From Sphingomonas sp. Leaf21 (lineage in GTDB: Bacteria; Pseudomonadota; Alphaproteobacteria; Sphingomonadales; Sphingomonadaceae), in assembly GCF_916858675.1 (NCBI RefSeq), contig NZ_CAKASM010000007.1:88273-152272 (forward strand): DNA of 64,000 bases, written 5' to 3'. Numbering within the stretch: the stretch's first letter is position 1; each line of letters begins with the position of its first letter. The notes under the pieces were generated by a model. The model was not told where the DNA came from, did no database searches, and saw only the letters and a list, made by a program, of their open reading frames with translations. The translations under genes and the position numbers were made by a program. Of the stretch, positions 35,286 through 43,787 are shown in pieces.

Positions 35286-37642
35286 CAGAACTTCACCGTG
35301 GCTTCGAGGCCATAGGTGCGCGGTTCGTTGAAGAAGCCCGACAGGCCGGTCAGCGTGTTCAGCGACTTGTAGAACAGATGCTGCTCGTTCAGCAGGTTGC
35401 GCGCCCAGGCCGAGATGCTGAGCGTCGCGCCGGTGCCGTTCAGCGCGATGTCGGTCACGCCCACCCGACCGTTGACGACGAAGCCCGGATCGCCCTTGGG
35501 CTGCGCCACGCCCGGCGCGGGGTCGTTATAGTTGATATAGAAGCCACTGTCGTAATTGCCGTCGAGATGCGCGACGAGGCCATAATCGCCCATCGGCCGG
35601 TCATAGTCGATCGACCCGCTGGCGGCGTGCGCCGGCGTATAGACCGGATAGATCCTGATCGGCGTCGTCACGATCACCCCGGTCGACCCTTGCGGGAAGG
35701 GGTTGACCGTCGCCGGGATGGTCACGTCGTTATAGGCATAGCTGGCGCCCAGCGTCAGCCCGGTCATCGGCGCGAAGGTCAGTTCCGCCTCGATCCCCTT
35801 GGCGCGGCCGGTGCCTGGCGCGTTGGTCGTCTCGATCGTCGTGCGGTTGGTCTGGAGCAGATTGCCCTGCGCATCGACCTGGAGATAATTCGCCTGGAAG
35901 TCGATCTGGATCGCCTTGTACGCGCCCGTATAGGCGGCGAGGTTCAGGCGGGCGCGATGGTCGAGGAATTCGGTCTTGGCGCCGACTTCGAACATCGACA
36001 GCGTCTCGGGGTTGAACGGCGCATAGCGCAGCGAGCGCGAATTGGCGCCGCCCGACTTATATCCCTCCGACCATTTGCCATAGACATGCACCGCGTCCGT
36101 CACGTCATAGGCGAGCGTGACCAGCGGATCGACGCGCGACCAGCTCGCGTCCAGCGTGCGCGGGGCGATGACACCGTCGACATTGGGCGTCTTGCCGTTG
36201 ACGATGTAGAGCTGCCCCTTCTTCATGTCGCGGGTGTAGCGCGCGCCCGCCGTGACGTGCAGCCGGTCCTCGGCGATCGCCGGGGTCCAGGTCGCCTGGC
36301 CGAACGCGCCGATGCTGCGCGTCGTGATCCGGCTGGCGCGGTCGAAGGGCACGGTCGCGATATTGTAGGTCGCGACGGTCGCGGCGGTGCCGTCGCCGTT
36401 CCAGACCATCGTATTGAACGCCTGGGCATTGTCCGCGCTATGTTCGCGATAGGCCATCGCGCCCGCGACATATTTCAGGCGCGGGGTATCGCCGATGAGC
36501 TGGATCTCCTGGCTGAACTGGTTCTGGCGGAACCCCGCCAGGCTGTAGCGGCTGAAGCTGCTATTCGGCTTGTAGGTCGAGGTGTTGAAGCTGCCATTGT
36601 CATACTGGCCCTGGTCGAGCTCGCGATAGGCGGTGATCGACTTCAACTGAAGCCCCGGCGCGAGGTCGAGGCCGAGCGTCAGGCGATGGCCATGCGTCTT
36701 CCCGATGCTTTCCTGCTGCGGCACGCCGATGCTCGCGGTCCGCACCCGGTCGGGCTGAAGCGGCAGCGCGGGAGCGCGGGCCAGCGTGCCCGCCGTGATC
36801 GACTGGAGATAGAGCGGGGTCGAGGCGTCATAGGAGGTATCGAAGGCATAGTCGGCGCTGACGCCATCCTGCGGCTTCCACAGCACCTCGACATGCCCGC
36901 CATGCCGGTCGAAGGCGTTGAAGTCCGACTGGCCGGGCAGCGGGTTGCCGACCAGGCCGCCCCGCTTGGTGATGATACCGTCCAGCTTCACGCTGAAATC
37001 GTGCCATCCGGGCAGGTTGAGGTGCGCCTCGATCTTGTGCGCGCCGAAATTGCCGATCCCGGCGGTCGCCGACAGGCCGAATTCGCCGGTCGGCTTCTTG
37101 GTCACGATGCTGACGGCGCCACCCTCGGTATTGCGACCGAACAGCGTGCCCTGCGGACCCTTGAGCACCTCGATGCTCTCGATATCGTAGAGTGCGGTGC
37201 CCAGCCCCTGCGCCCGCCCCAGATATACGCCGTCGATATAGACGCCGACGCCCTGGTCGCGCGCGGGCTGGTTGCTGTCGGCCAGCACACCGATACCGCG
37301 GATGTTCATGATGAGCGCCGAGTTGCGCGAATAGAAGGGCGCGACGCGAAGCGACGGGATCGCACCGTCCTGAAGGTCGACGAGCGACTGGACGTGCCGG
37401 TTCTTCAGGTCGTCGGCGGACAGGACCGAGATGGCGATCGGCGTCTTCTGCAGGCTTTCGGGCCGCTTCTGCGCGGTGACGATGACCTCGCTCAGCGCGC
37501 CATTTTCGGTCGTCTTCTGGTCGTCGGGCGCCGTCGTCCTGGCCGGTTCCGGATCGGCGGCAAAGGCGGGGCTGGCAAGCAGCAGCGCCAGAACGCTGGA
37601 TGCAACCAGCCGCCCCGCGAAACGCGAGTTGATGGACGTCAT
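35285..37642 (-). CDS. TonB-dependent receptor, paired with tyrosine phosphatase
   Basis: A 785-residue outer-membrane receptor: signal peptide (about 1-26), TonB-box-like ALSEVIVTAQKR, plug domain with SLRVAPFYSRNSALIMNIRG and VGVYIDGVYLGR, then a barrel ending YGLEATVKF. The plug resembles iron- or organic-ligand receptors of sphingomonads (IEVLKGPQGTLFGRNTEGG). ATG 37642 has GGGGGGAA upstream. The promoter must lie in 37643-37784. The partner phosphatase suggests a phosphorylated ligand; this is inference. Confidence 0.92.
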   Translation of the reverse strand: MTSINSRFAGRLVASSVLALLLASPAFAADPEPARTTAPDDQKTTENGALSEVIVTAQKRPESLQKTPIAISVLSADDLKNRHVQSLVDLQDGAIPSLRVAPFYSRNSALIMNIRGIGVLADSNQPARDQGVGVYIDGVYLGRAQGLGTALYDIESIEVLKGPQGTLFGRNTEGGAVSIVTKKPTGEFGLSATAGIGNFGAHKIEAHLNLPGWHDFSVKLDGIITKRGGLVGNPLPGQSDFNAFDRHGGHVEVLWKPQDGVSADYAFDTSYDASTPLYLQSITAGTLARAPALPLQPDRVRTASIGVPQQESIGKTHGHRLTLGLDLAPGLQLKSITAYRELDQGQYDNGSFNTSTYKPNSSFSRYSLAGFRQNQFSQEIQLIGDTPRLKYVAGAMAYREHSADNAQAFNTMVWNGDGTAATVATYNIATVPFDRASRITTRSIGAFGQATWTPAIAEDRLHVTAGARYTRDMKKGQLYIVNGKTPNVDGVIAPRTLDASWSRVDPLVTLAYDVTDAVHVYGKWSEGYKSGGANSRSLRYAPFNPETLSMFEVGAKTEFLDHRARLNLAAYTGAYKAIQIDFQANYLQVDAQGNLLQTNRTTIETTNAPGTGRAKGIEAELTFAPMTGLTLGASYAYNDVTIPATVNPFPQGSTGVIVTTPIRIYPVYTPAHAASGSIDYDRPMGDYGLVAHLDGNYDSGFYINYNDPAPGVAQPKGDPGFVVNGRVGVTDIALNGTGATLSISAWARNLLNEQHLFYKSLNTLTGLSGFFNEPRTYGLEATVKF

Positions 37643-37784
37643 GATATGGATTCCCCCCAAAGGATTATGCGCCGATCCCTTGGTGTCCGATGATTGCGGA
37701 CTGATGACGTTTTGAGGGAAGTTTGACGCTATCTTGGTGAAAAACGTGTCATCTTGATGATGACTTCGCGCCAAGCCGTTGTCT

Positions 37785-38303
37785 TCAATGATGAAGATTC
37801 AGCGATCCGTCCGGGTCGAGCAATTCGAGTTCGGCCCCCTCCCCCGTGCGCCCCTTGCGACACCAGCGCCAGAGCACCAGCGCGGTGCCGCCCGGATTCT
37901 GCGCGGAGGGGACCAGCGCGCCCTCCGCCCCTTCCCCCATCAGCGCGGTGGCCAGCGTCCAGCTTGGCGGAGTGCCGCGCTCGATCTCGGCGATGTGCTT
38001 CCAGGGCGCGGCCATCGCCTCGGCGACCGCCTGGTCGATCGCGCCCCCTCGTCCATCGGTCAGGTCGGCGATGGCGCTTGCCGCGAGCCTATAGGGTGCG
38101 AGCGTGCCTGGCTTGGCAAGGCCCTGATAATATTCGGCGATGGCCGTGGCGTGGTCGGTGCCCAGATAGAGCGCGGGCTGTCCCGGTGGGTTCCAGCGGC
38201 CGCCATAGAGCCGCGCCCCCTCCCCCGACCAGGGATCCCGCTGGTAACGGATCGCCAGCATCCGCCAGAGCGAACAGGCAAGAGGGCGAAGGAGATAGGA
38301 CAT
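37785..38303 (-). CDS. RES-domain toxin
   Basis: A 172-residue RES-family protein with the conserved core LYGGRWNPPGQPALYLGTD and downstream AIAEYYQ, supplying the Arg, Tyr and Glu of the active site. RES toxins degrade NAD+ by phosphorolysis or act as ADP-ribosyltransferases. It lies 18 bp after the Xre-type antitoxin gene, the usual order for this toxin-antitoxin class. On a plasmid-like replicon it would favour stable maintenance. Confidence 0.88.
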   Translation of the reverse strand: MSYLLRPLACSLWRMLAIRYQRDPWSGEGARLYGGRWNPPGQPALYLGTDHATAIAEYYQGLAKPGTLAPYRLAASAIADLTDGRGGAIDQAVAEAMAAPWKHIAEIERGTPPSWTLATALMGEGAEGALVPSAQNPGGTALVLWRWCRKGRTGEGAELELLDPDGSLNLHH

Positions 38304-38321
38304 GACGTAGAGACGAAGACG

Positions 38322-38672
38322 TTACGAATAAACACCCTCGGCCATCCGATCGAGATCGCGCAGCACGAGCGCGGCCTGACCGTCCTCGACCAGTTGCTCC
38401 GGCGTCTTGCCGAAGCCGGGCAGCGGCTGGTGCCGGAACCAGATGATCGCCCGCCCCTCGTCGCCCGACAATTCGGCCGCGCGCGCGATGATCCGCGCGA
38501 TCTCGCCCAGCCGCTCCTGCACCGCGGGGCTGCCCGGCTTGGCCGCCATCGTATTGCGGTTGACCTGCGCCAGCTTGGCCAGACGGGTCAGCGGCAGGCG
38601 CAGCCGCTCGGCCATGCGGCGCGGGGCGATCATGTCGTGATCGCGGATATCGTCGAGAAACGCGGCAAGCAT
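38322..38672 (-). CDS. Xre/MbcA/ParS-type antitoxin
   Basis: A 116-residue protein with a helix-turn-helix-like first half (LPLTRLAKLAQVNRNTM) and the ParS/MbcA toxin-binding second half (LGEIARIIARAAELSGDEGRAIIWFRHQPLPGFG), ending with the usual LEDLDRM-like helix. ATG 38672 is chosen because AAGGAG lies seven bases upstream; GTG 38678 is also in frame. It would neutralise the RES toxin and repress its own promoter. Confidence 0.85.
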   Translation of the reverse strand: MLAAFLDDIRDHDMIAPRRMAERLRLPLTRLAKLAQVNRNTMAAKPGSPAVQERLGEIARIIARAAELSGDEGRAIIWFRHQPLPGFGKTPEQLVEDGQAALVLRDLDRMAEGVYS

Positions 38673-38690
38673 GTGCACACTCCTTGCACA
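38672..38690. promoter_or_regulatory. inverted repeat at the antitoxin start, possible autoregulatory operator
   Basis: TGTGCA, seven bases, TGCACA immediately at and upstream of the antitoxin start codon. Antitoxins of this class bind such repeats in their own promoter. Confidence 0.4.
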
Positions 38691-38716
38691 CTATATGCCT
38701 GTTTCACGCCCGATAT

Positions 38717-40060
38717 TCAACCAGCCCCGATCGCTTCGGCCGCCAGTCCGCGCACATCGACCCTGGCCTTCAATCGCGCGCATAGAAGCGCGCTGCCGCT
38801 GATCTTACGCTGGACGAACAGCGTCTCGACATGCGGCACGTGCCAGGTGTCGCGGTCGGCGATCATCGCACGGGTTTCCTTTCGCACCACCGGCACGAAG
38901 GCGCGGTCGCCAAAGTCGAACGGCCCCGGCCGCGCCATGGTGTCGTCGATCGCGGCGATGATCCGGTCGACCGCCGGGCGGTGCGCGGCGACCGCCGCCT
39001 CGCCCAGGAAACCCGTCTCGACCGCGATCTCGCGAATCCGGTCGCGGTCGTGCGCCAGCCCCGCCTCGATCAACCGGCGATAGGAGGCGACCGTCTCGGG
39101 AGGCACGTCGCGCGTCGCACCGAAATCGAGCAGCACCAGTCGTCCGCTATCCGGCTGCCACCGGTAATTGGCGAAATTGGGATCGGTCTGCATCATGCCG
39201 AAGTCGAACAGCTCGCGCAGCACGAGCTGGATCAGCGCGGTCATCGCGGCGTCGCGCCTGTCCTGATCCGCCTCGACCAGCGTCTCGATCGACTGGCCGG
39301 GGATGAAGTCCATCGCCAGCACCAGCGGCGTGGTCAGCGACGGCTCCGGCTGCGGCACGACATAGCGCGTATCCCCCGCCAGCCGCTCGCCATAGGCCTT
39401 CATGCGATCGGCCTCGCGGATATAGTCGGCTTCGTCGGCGAGCTGGCGCTTGGCCTCCTCGAGCAGCGGCTTGAGGTCGATCGACGGAGGGATCAGGTTG
39501 GAGACGCGGAGCAGCGTCGCGACATTGTCGACATCCGACCCGATACTGTCGCGCACACCGGGATACTGGACCTTGATCGCCAGCACCCGCCCATCGGGCA
39601 AGGTCGCGCGGTGAACCTGCCCGATCGAGGCGGCGGCCATCGGCGACGCCTCGAAATGCCGGAAACGGCGTCGCCAGTCGGCACCCCATTCGGCGCGCAG
39701 CACCTTGTCGAGCTGGGCGGGCGGCATGCGATAGGCCTGGTCGCGCAGCCGCGCGAGGATGGTCTGCAGCTCGGGCGGCAACAGGTCGCCCGCGTCCATC
39801 GAGATCATCTGCCCGAGCTTCATTGCCGCGCCGCGCAGGTGCGACAGCCGGTCGGCGACCCGCGCGGCGTTGCCGGGGGTGAGGATCAGGTCGCCGAGTC
39901 TGGGCCGCTCGCCACTGGCGAGCCGACGCGCGCCCTCGGCCAGCATTCCACCCGCGACCCCGCCCGCCAGACGGCCAAAGGCCCCGGCGCGGGCGATGCG
40001 GCCGCTGGGCACCGCGCGATGGGTGGCGGCGGGGGCGGGCTTGTCGTCATGATCGGCCAT
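38717..40060 (-). CDS. ABC1/UbiB-family atypical kinase
   Basis: A 447-residue protein of the ABC1 (AarF/UbiB/COQ8) family. It has the family-specific KxGQ motif (AMKLGQMIS), the Ala-rich nucleotide loop (MAAASIGQVHRA), the conserved Lys in VLAIKVQYPGV, a catalytic-loop equivalent in MMQTDPNFANYRW and a DFG-like LLDFGATRDV. Members support ubiquinone biosynthesis or lipid metabolism, usually at a membrane. This protein has no clear C-terminal helix. It is not adjacent to ubi genes. It lies 44 bp upstream of the toxin-antitoxin pair but looks unrelated. Confidence 0.88.
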   Translation of the reverse strand: MADHDDKPAPAATHRAVPSGRIARAGAFGRLAGGVAGGMLAEGARRLASGERPRLGDLILTPGNAARVADRLSHLRGAAMKLGQMISMDAGDLLPPELQTILARLRDQAYRMPPAQLDKVLRAEWGADWRRRFRHFEASPMAAASIGQVHRATLPDGRVLAIKVQYPGVRDSIGSDVDNVATLLRVSNLIPPSIDLKPLLEEAKRQLADEADYIREADRMKAYGERLAGDTRYVVPQPEPSLTTPLVLAMDFIPGQSIETLVEADQDRRDAAMTALIQLVLRELFDFGMMQTDPNFANYRWQPDSGRLVLLDFGATRDVPPETVASYRRLIEAGLAHDRDRIREIAVETGFLGEAAVAAHRPAVDRIIAAIDDTMARPGPFDFGDRAFVPVVRKETRAMIADRDTWHVPHVETLFVQRKISGSALLCARLKARVDVRGLAAEAIGAG

Positions 40061-40189
40061 GCGGCGAATAGCGGCGGGCGCAGGGCTTGGTTCCGTCGCC
40101 CTGGCGGTGACGGTCGATATCCCCGCGTCCCCTTGCCGTGGATCGCACGTCGGCGCATCCTGTGTGCGTCATCCGGTCGGGGGGATACC

Positions 40190-41101
40190 ATGCGTTTCAT
40201 GCTGCCGCTTGCCGCGCTGTCGATCGGGGCCGCGCCGGTGCCGATGGGCATGTTCCAGACCTGGAATGCCTATCGCAAGGCACCGATCGACTTCACTTCG
40301 GGCGGCGTGTCCGTCCATGTCGAGGCACTCCCCTGCCCCACCCGGCCGGTGGGCGACAGCACATGCGCTTTCGAAGGTTATAACAACCAGGCGTTGGTGA
40401 CCGTCCGGGCGCCGGGTATCGCCCCGGTGTCGGTCGAGACCGATCCGCAAAGCAGCTATGCGCGGATAGCGGTCGTCCACTTCGGGCGTGACGATCCCCG
40501 ACCCGGCCTGATCGTGGAGAGCCAGTCGGGTGGCTCGGGCGGCGACCTGACGGCGCAGGTGATGGTGCCCGATCGCGCAGGCTACCGGATCCTTCCCATC
40601 CAACGCCCCGATGGCGGGCGGGTGCAGGGCGAGATTGCCGATCGCCCGCGCGACGTGTCGGGAGACGGCAAGATCGACCTGATCCTGCAGGATGCCGGAT
40701 TCGACAGCGCATTCGGCTGCAACGCCTGCACGCCCCGGCCGCCACGGATTTTCACGGTACGGGACGGCCGCGTCGTCGACGAAAGCCGAGACCCGGCTCT
40801 GCGGCCGATATTCGTGGCCGACATGGCTCGGCTAAGGCCGATCTGCCTGTCGCGTCGGGCGGATCGCAACGGCGCCTGCGCGGCCTATGTCGCCGATGCC
40901 GCGCGCGCGGGCCGATTCCGGCAGGCCTGGGCGGAGATGCTGAAGCATTACGAGCATGGGCGCAACATATGGGAACCGTGCGACCTTCCCGTCTCGGCGT
41001 GGACCGATCACGGCTGTCCCGCAGGACATATCACCCACTTTCGATCCTTCCCGGATTCGTTGCACGCCTTCCTCACCAGGGCGGGCTATCTGCCCGCCTG
41101 A
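40190..41101 (+). CDS. secreted protein of unknown function
   Basis: A 303-residue protein starting at ATG 40190 behind a GGGGGGAT site, with a signal peptide (MRFMLPLAALSIGAAP). The mature part has several cysteines (in EALPCPT, DSTCAFEG, FGCNACTP, PICLSRR, NGACAAY, WEPCDLP, DHGCPAG) that would form disulfides in the periplasm, and a DVSGDGKIDLILQDAG segment like an FG-GAP or EF-hand loop. No family recognised. Its stop is seven bases from that of the convergent MerR gene. Confidence 0.7.
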   Translation: MRFMLPLAALSIGAAPVPMGMFQTWNAYRKAPIDFTSGGVSVHVEALPCPTRPVGDSTCAFEGYNNQALVTVRAPGIAPVSVETDPQSSYARIAVVHFGRDDPRPGLIVESQSGGSGGDLTAQVMVPDRAGYRILPIQRPDGGRVQGEIADRPRDVSGDGKIDLILQDAGFDSAFGCNACTPRPPRIFTVRDGRVVDESRDPALRPIFVADMARLRPICLSRRADRNGACAAYVADAARAGRFRQAWAEMLKHYEHGRNIWEPCDLPVSAWTDHGCPAGHITHFRSFPDSLHAFLTRAGYLPA

Positions 41102-41108
41102 CGAGCCG

Positions 41109-41513
41109 CTATCGGTCGAACGACGTCAGGATCGGGCACGGCCCGGCCGACCCGCTGCCGCACTCCGCCGCCAACTTGCGAAGCGAATCGCGCGCGCGCT
41201 CCAGCTCGGCGATCTGGCGGTCCAGTGCGGCGACCCGCTCCTGCGCCAATGTCCGTGCGCGTTCGCGCCCGTCGGTCGCGTCGAGCGCCAGCAACTCGGC
41301 GATCTGATCCAGGGTGAATCCCGCCGCCTGCGCCGCGCGGATGAAGCGCAACCGCCGGACATCGCCGTCGCCATAGCGGCGGATGCCCCCGCCCGATCCC
41401 GAGCCTTCCGGCCGGGCGGGTGTCGCGAGCAGTCCGCGCCGCTGGTAATAGCGGATCGTCTCCACCCCGACGCCACCTTCGCGCGCCAGTCCGGCAATGG
41501 TCCAGTCGGACAT
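41109..41513 (-). CDS. MerR-family metal-responsive regulator
   Basis: A 134-residue protein with the MerR N-terminal winged helix (TIAGLAREGGVGVETIRYYQRRGLL), a dimerisation coiled coil (about residues 75-112) and a C-terminal metal-binding loop C-x7-C-P-I-L, the spacing seen in CueR-like and HMRTR regulators. The Cys in the equivalent of MerR position 82 is absent, so the metal may not be mercury. A perfect palindrome containing a mer-type operator overlaps its start; the same operator precedes the gene at 42932. Confidence 0.88.
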   Translation of the reverse strand: MSDWTIAGLAREGGVGVETIRYYQRRGLLATPARPEGSGSGGGIRRYGDGDVRRLRFIRAAQAAGFTLDQIAELLALDATDGRERARTLAQERVAALDRQIAELERARDSLRKLAAECGSGSAGPCPILTSFDR

Positions 41514-41545
41514 AACCCCTCCGTACTGAGGTACGGAGGGGTTAT
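41512..41545. promoter_or_regulatory. mer-type operator within a perfect 15-4-15 palindrome
   Basis: ATAACCCCTCCGTAC, TGAG, GTACGGAGGGGTTAT. The inner part TCCGTAC-N4-GTACGGA (41520-41537) has the arms of the Tn501/Tn21 mer operator as I know it. The palindrome runs into the merR start codon and covers its GGAGG ribosome-binding site. Confidence 0.85.
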
Positions 41546-41575
41546 GGGGGCTATTCGATATGGTGGGAAGGCCAC

Positions 41576-41596
41576 TCCTCCCCGGCATGGGGAGGA
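41576..41596. terminator. stem-loop downstream of manC
   Basis: TCCTCCCC, five bases, GGGGAGGA. Same core as the palindromes at 10097 and 10204. It lies nine bases beyond the manC stop and may act as a terminator or be a repeat remnant. Confidence 0.5.
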
Positions 41597-41604
41597 ACCG
41601 GAAC

Positions 41605-42648
41605 TCAGCGCTTCATCGCCTCGATCAGCTTCTTGACGTCCTGGCTGCGCCCGCGCGGCAGAATCAGGATGTCGTCGCCGCTCGCGACGACGATCAGGTC
41701 CTTCACCCCGACCGCCGCGACGCGCACGCGATCGGTCCGGATCAGGCAGTTCTGCGTATCGATCGCCAGCACTTCGCCGCGATGCGCGTTGCCCAGCCCG
41801 TCCAGCTCGCTGATCGCGTGCAGCGCGTCCCAGCTCCCGACATCGCTCCAGCCCATCGCGACCGGCACCACCGCGACGCGGTCGGCGCGCTCCATCACGG
41901 CATAGTCGATCGAGTCGGACGGACAAGCGGCGAATTCGGCCTCGTCGGGGACGATGCGCTTGCCGTCGTGCCTGGCGGCCTTCATCGCCTTTTCCGCCGC
42001 GATCAGCATCTCGGGCGCGTGCTGGCCCAGTTCCTCGAGATAGCGGTCGGCGCGGAACAGGAAGATCCCGCCATTCCAGGCAAATCCGCCCTGTGCCAGC
42101 ATGGCCTCGGCGCGCTCCAGCCGCGGCTTCTCGACGAAACGCGCGACCTGATGGACGCCCGGCGCGATCGCGTCACCGACCTGAATCCAGCCATAGCCGG
42201 TTTCGGGCGCATCCGGCGTGATGCCGAAGGTCGCCAACCAACCCTTCGCCACCATCGGCAGCGCGGCGCGGATCGCGGCATGAAAGGCGTCGAGATCGGC
42301 GATGACATGATCCGACGGCATCACCAGCAGCACCTCTTCCGGCTTTGCGGCGAGCGCCGCCAGCGCGATGGCGGGCGCGGTGTTGCGCGCCAGCGGCTCG
42401 AGGATCAGCGCCTGCGGAGGCGTGCCCGCGTCGGTCAACTGCGCCTCGACCAGATCGGCATGACGCTGTCCCGCCACCACGATCGGAGCGGCGAAGCCAT
42501 CCGAATGCGCGCGCCGCGCGGTCAGCTGCAGCATCGTCTCGTCGCTGGTCAACGCGAGGAGCTGCTTGGGCATTTCGGGCTTCGACATCGGCCAGAGACG
42601 CGTGCCGGATCCGCCGGACAGGATGACCGGAACAATCTGGTTATGCAT
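41605..42648 (-). CDS. manC: mannose-1-phosphate guanylyltransferase
   Basis: A 347-residue GDP-mannose pyrophosphorylase. The nucleotidyltransferase motif is LSGGSGTRLWPMSKPEMPKQ-like near residue 9, followed by LEPLARNTAPAIALAA, VMPSDHVI, FVEKPRLE, WNGGIFLF, SIDYAVME and MGWSDVGSWDAL, all conserved in the family. It makes GDP-mannose from mannose-1-phosphate and GTP. Its length lacks the C-terminal phosphomannose isomerase domain of bifunctional versions. It probably feeds the exopolysaccharide locus 15 kb away. ATG 42648 has AAAGGGG upstream. It interrupts the MerR regulator and its target. Confidence 0.92.
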   Translation of the reverse strand: MHNQIVPVILSGGSGTRLWPMSKPEMPKQLLALTSDETMLQLTARRAHSDGFAAPIVVAGQRHADLVEAQLTDAGTPPQALILEPLARNTAPAIALAALAAKPEEVLLVMPSDHVIADLDAFHAAIRAALPMVAKGWLATFGITPDAPETGYGWIQVGDAIAPGVHQVARFVEKPRLERAEAMLAQGGFAWNGGIFLFRADRYLEELGQHAPEMLIAAEKAMKAARHDGKRIVPDEAEFAACPSDSIDYAVMERADRVAVVPVAMGWSDVGSWDALHAISELDGLGNAHRGEVLAIDTQNCLIRTDRVRVAAVGVKDLIVVASGDDILILPRGRSQDVKKLIEAMKR

Positions 42649-42875
42649 GTACGCCCCTTTCAAATTACTGCTGGCCTTCCGCGCGGATGGAAAACCAAAA
42701 AGTCCTGGCCGTCCACAATAGAGACGAACGCCTTCCGGCAGTTAGCGCATGCAGCATGGCGCCAAAAGACGCGATCGTGGGGTACTGCGTCCCGCTTTGG
42801 TCAAAATATTTCTATCGCGTGACGCTTGGTACGTGGCGATCGTCGGATGCGCGATCCTTTTCTTGTCGGGGCGGC

Positions 42876-42906
42876 TTGACTCCGTACCATGGTACGGATG
42901 CCATAT
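42876..42906 (+). promoter_or_regulatory. MerR-type promoter with mer operator
   Basis: A -35 TTGACT (42876-42881) overlaps the operator TCCGTAC-CATG-GTACGGA (42881-42898). A 19-bp spacer, typical of MerR promoters, leads to CCATAT at 42901-42906, a poor -10. An ATG at 42905 would sit in the -10 region, so translation more likely starts at 42932. Confidence 0.75.
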
Positions 42907-42931
42907 GAGCGTCGGAACCGAACCGGAGACG

Positions 42932-43684
42932 ATGACGGCGACCGCCACCCCCAAGACCGCGATCCTCTATCGTATGGTGATGCCCACGCACACCTGCCCT
43001 TACGGCCTGAAGGCGCGCGACCTTCTCCGGCGACATGGCTATGCGGTCGAGGATCACTGGCTGCGCACCCGCGAGGAAACCGACGCCTTCAAGGCCGATC
43101 ACTGCGTGAAGACCACGCCGCAGGTCTTCATCGGGGGCGAACGGGTGGGTGGCTATGACGATCTGCGCCGCTTCTTCGGCAAGCCGGTCGCCGATCCCAA
43201 GGCGACCAGCTACCGCCCGGTGGCCGCGCTATTTACGATAACCGCGCTGATGGCGCTCGCGGCGAGCCAGGCGGTCTATGCCACGCCCTTCACGATGCGC
43301 GCGGTCGAATGGTTCATCGCGTTCAGCATGGCGGTGCTGGCACTGCTCAAGCTCCAGAATGTCGAGAGCTTCGCGACGATGTTCCTGAACTACGACCTGC
43401 TCGCCAGGCGCTGGGTCCCCTATTCCTATGTCTATCCCTTTGCCGAAGGGCTGGCGGGCGTACTGATGATCGCGGGCGTGCTGAACTGGCTGTCGGTGCC
43501 AATTGCGCTCTTCATCGGGGGCGTCGGCACGGTGTCGGTGCTCAAGGCGGTCTACATCGACCGCCGCGAACTCAAATGCGCCTGCATCGGCGGGGGCAGC
43601 AACGTACCGCTCGGCTTCCTGTCGCTGACCGAGAATCTGATGATGATCGCGATGGCGCTGTGGATGGCGGGTCGGCATATTTGA
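42932..43684 (+). CDS. glutaredoxin-like / MauE-DoxX membrane fusion protein
   Basis: A 250-residue protein. Residues 1 to about 95 form a glutaredoxin fold with THTCPYG (a monothiol-type CPYG in place of CPYC), TTPQVFIGG and GGYDDL. The rest is a four-helix MauE/DoxX-like membrane domain ending with CACIGGG, a second possible redox or metal pair. It probably moves reducing equivalents or metal-bound thiols at the inner membrane. ATG 42932 has GGAG four bases upstream and leaves the MerR promoter intact. The operator predicts metal or thiol-stress induction by the MerR protein at 41109. Confidence 0.8.
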   Translation: MTATATPKTAILYRMVMPTHTCPYGLKARDLLRRHGYAVEDHWLRTREETDAFKADHCVKTTPQVFIGGERVGGYDDLRRFFGKPVADPKATSYRPVAALFTITALMALAASQAVYATPFTMRAVEWFIAFSMAVLALLKLQNVESFATMFLNYDLLARRWVPYSYVYPFAEGLAGVLMIAGVLNWLSVPIALFIGGVGTVSVLKAVYIDRRELKCACIGGGSNVPLGFLSLTENLMMIAMALWMAGRHI

Positions 43685-43727
43685 CGCCCGGCATTTCAAA
43701 CCGCCGGTGCAAGGTGAAAGACCCGGC

Positions 43728-43745
43728 TGTTTCCCCGGGGAAACA
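43728..43745. promoter_or_regulatory. parS-like centromere site 1
   Basis: Perfect 18-bp palindrome TGTTTCCCCGGGGAAACA upstream of parA. The outer GTTTC/GAAAC matches chromosomal parS (TGTTTCACGTGAAACA); the centre differs. Confidence 0.8.
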
Positions 43746-43787
43746 TTACAAGCGCCAAACCGATCGCGCGAACTTAGGCATCTTGTT

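Noticed and set aside
41520..42898. A full mercury-resistance operon around the mer-type operators
   Set aside because: No merT, merP, merC or merA is present; only the regulator and a glutaredoxin-MauE protein carry the operator.
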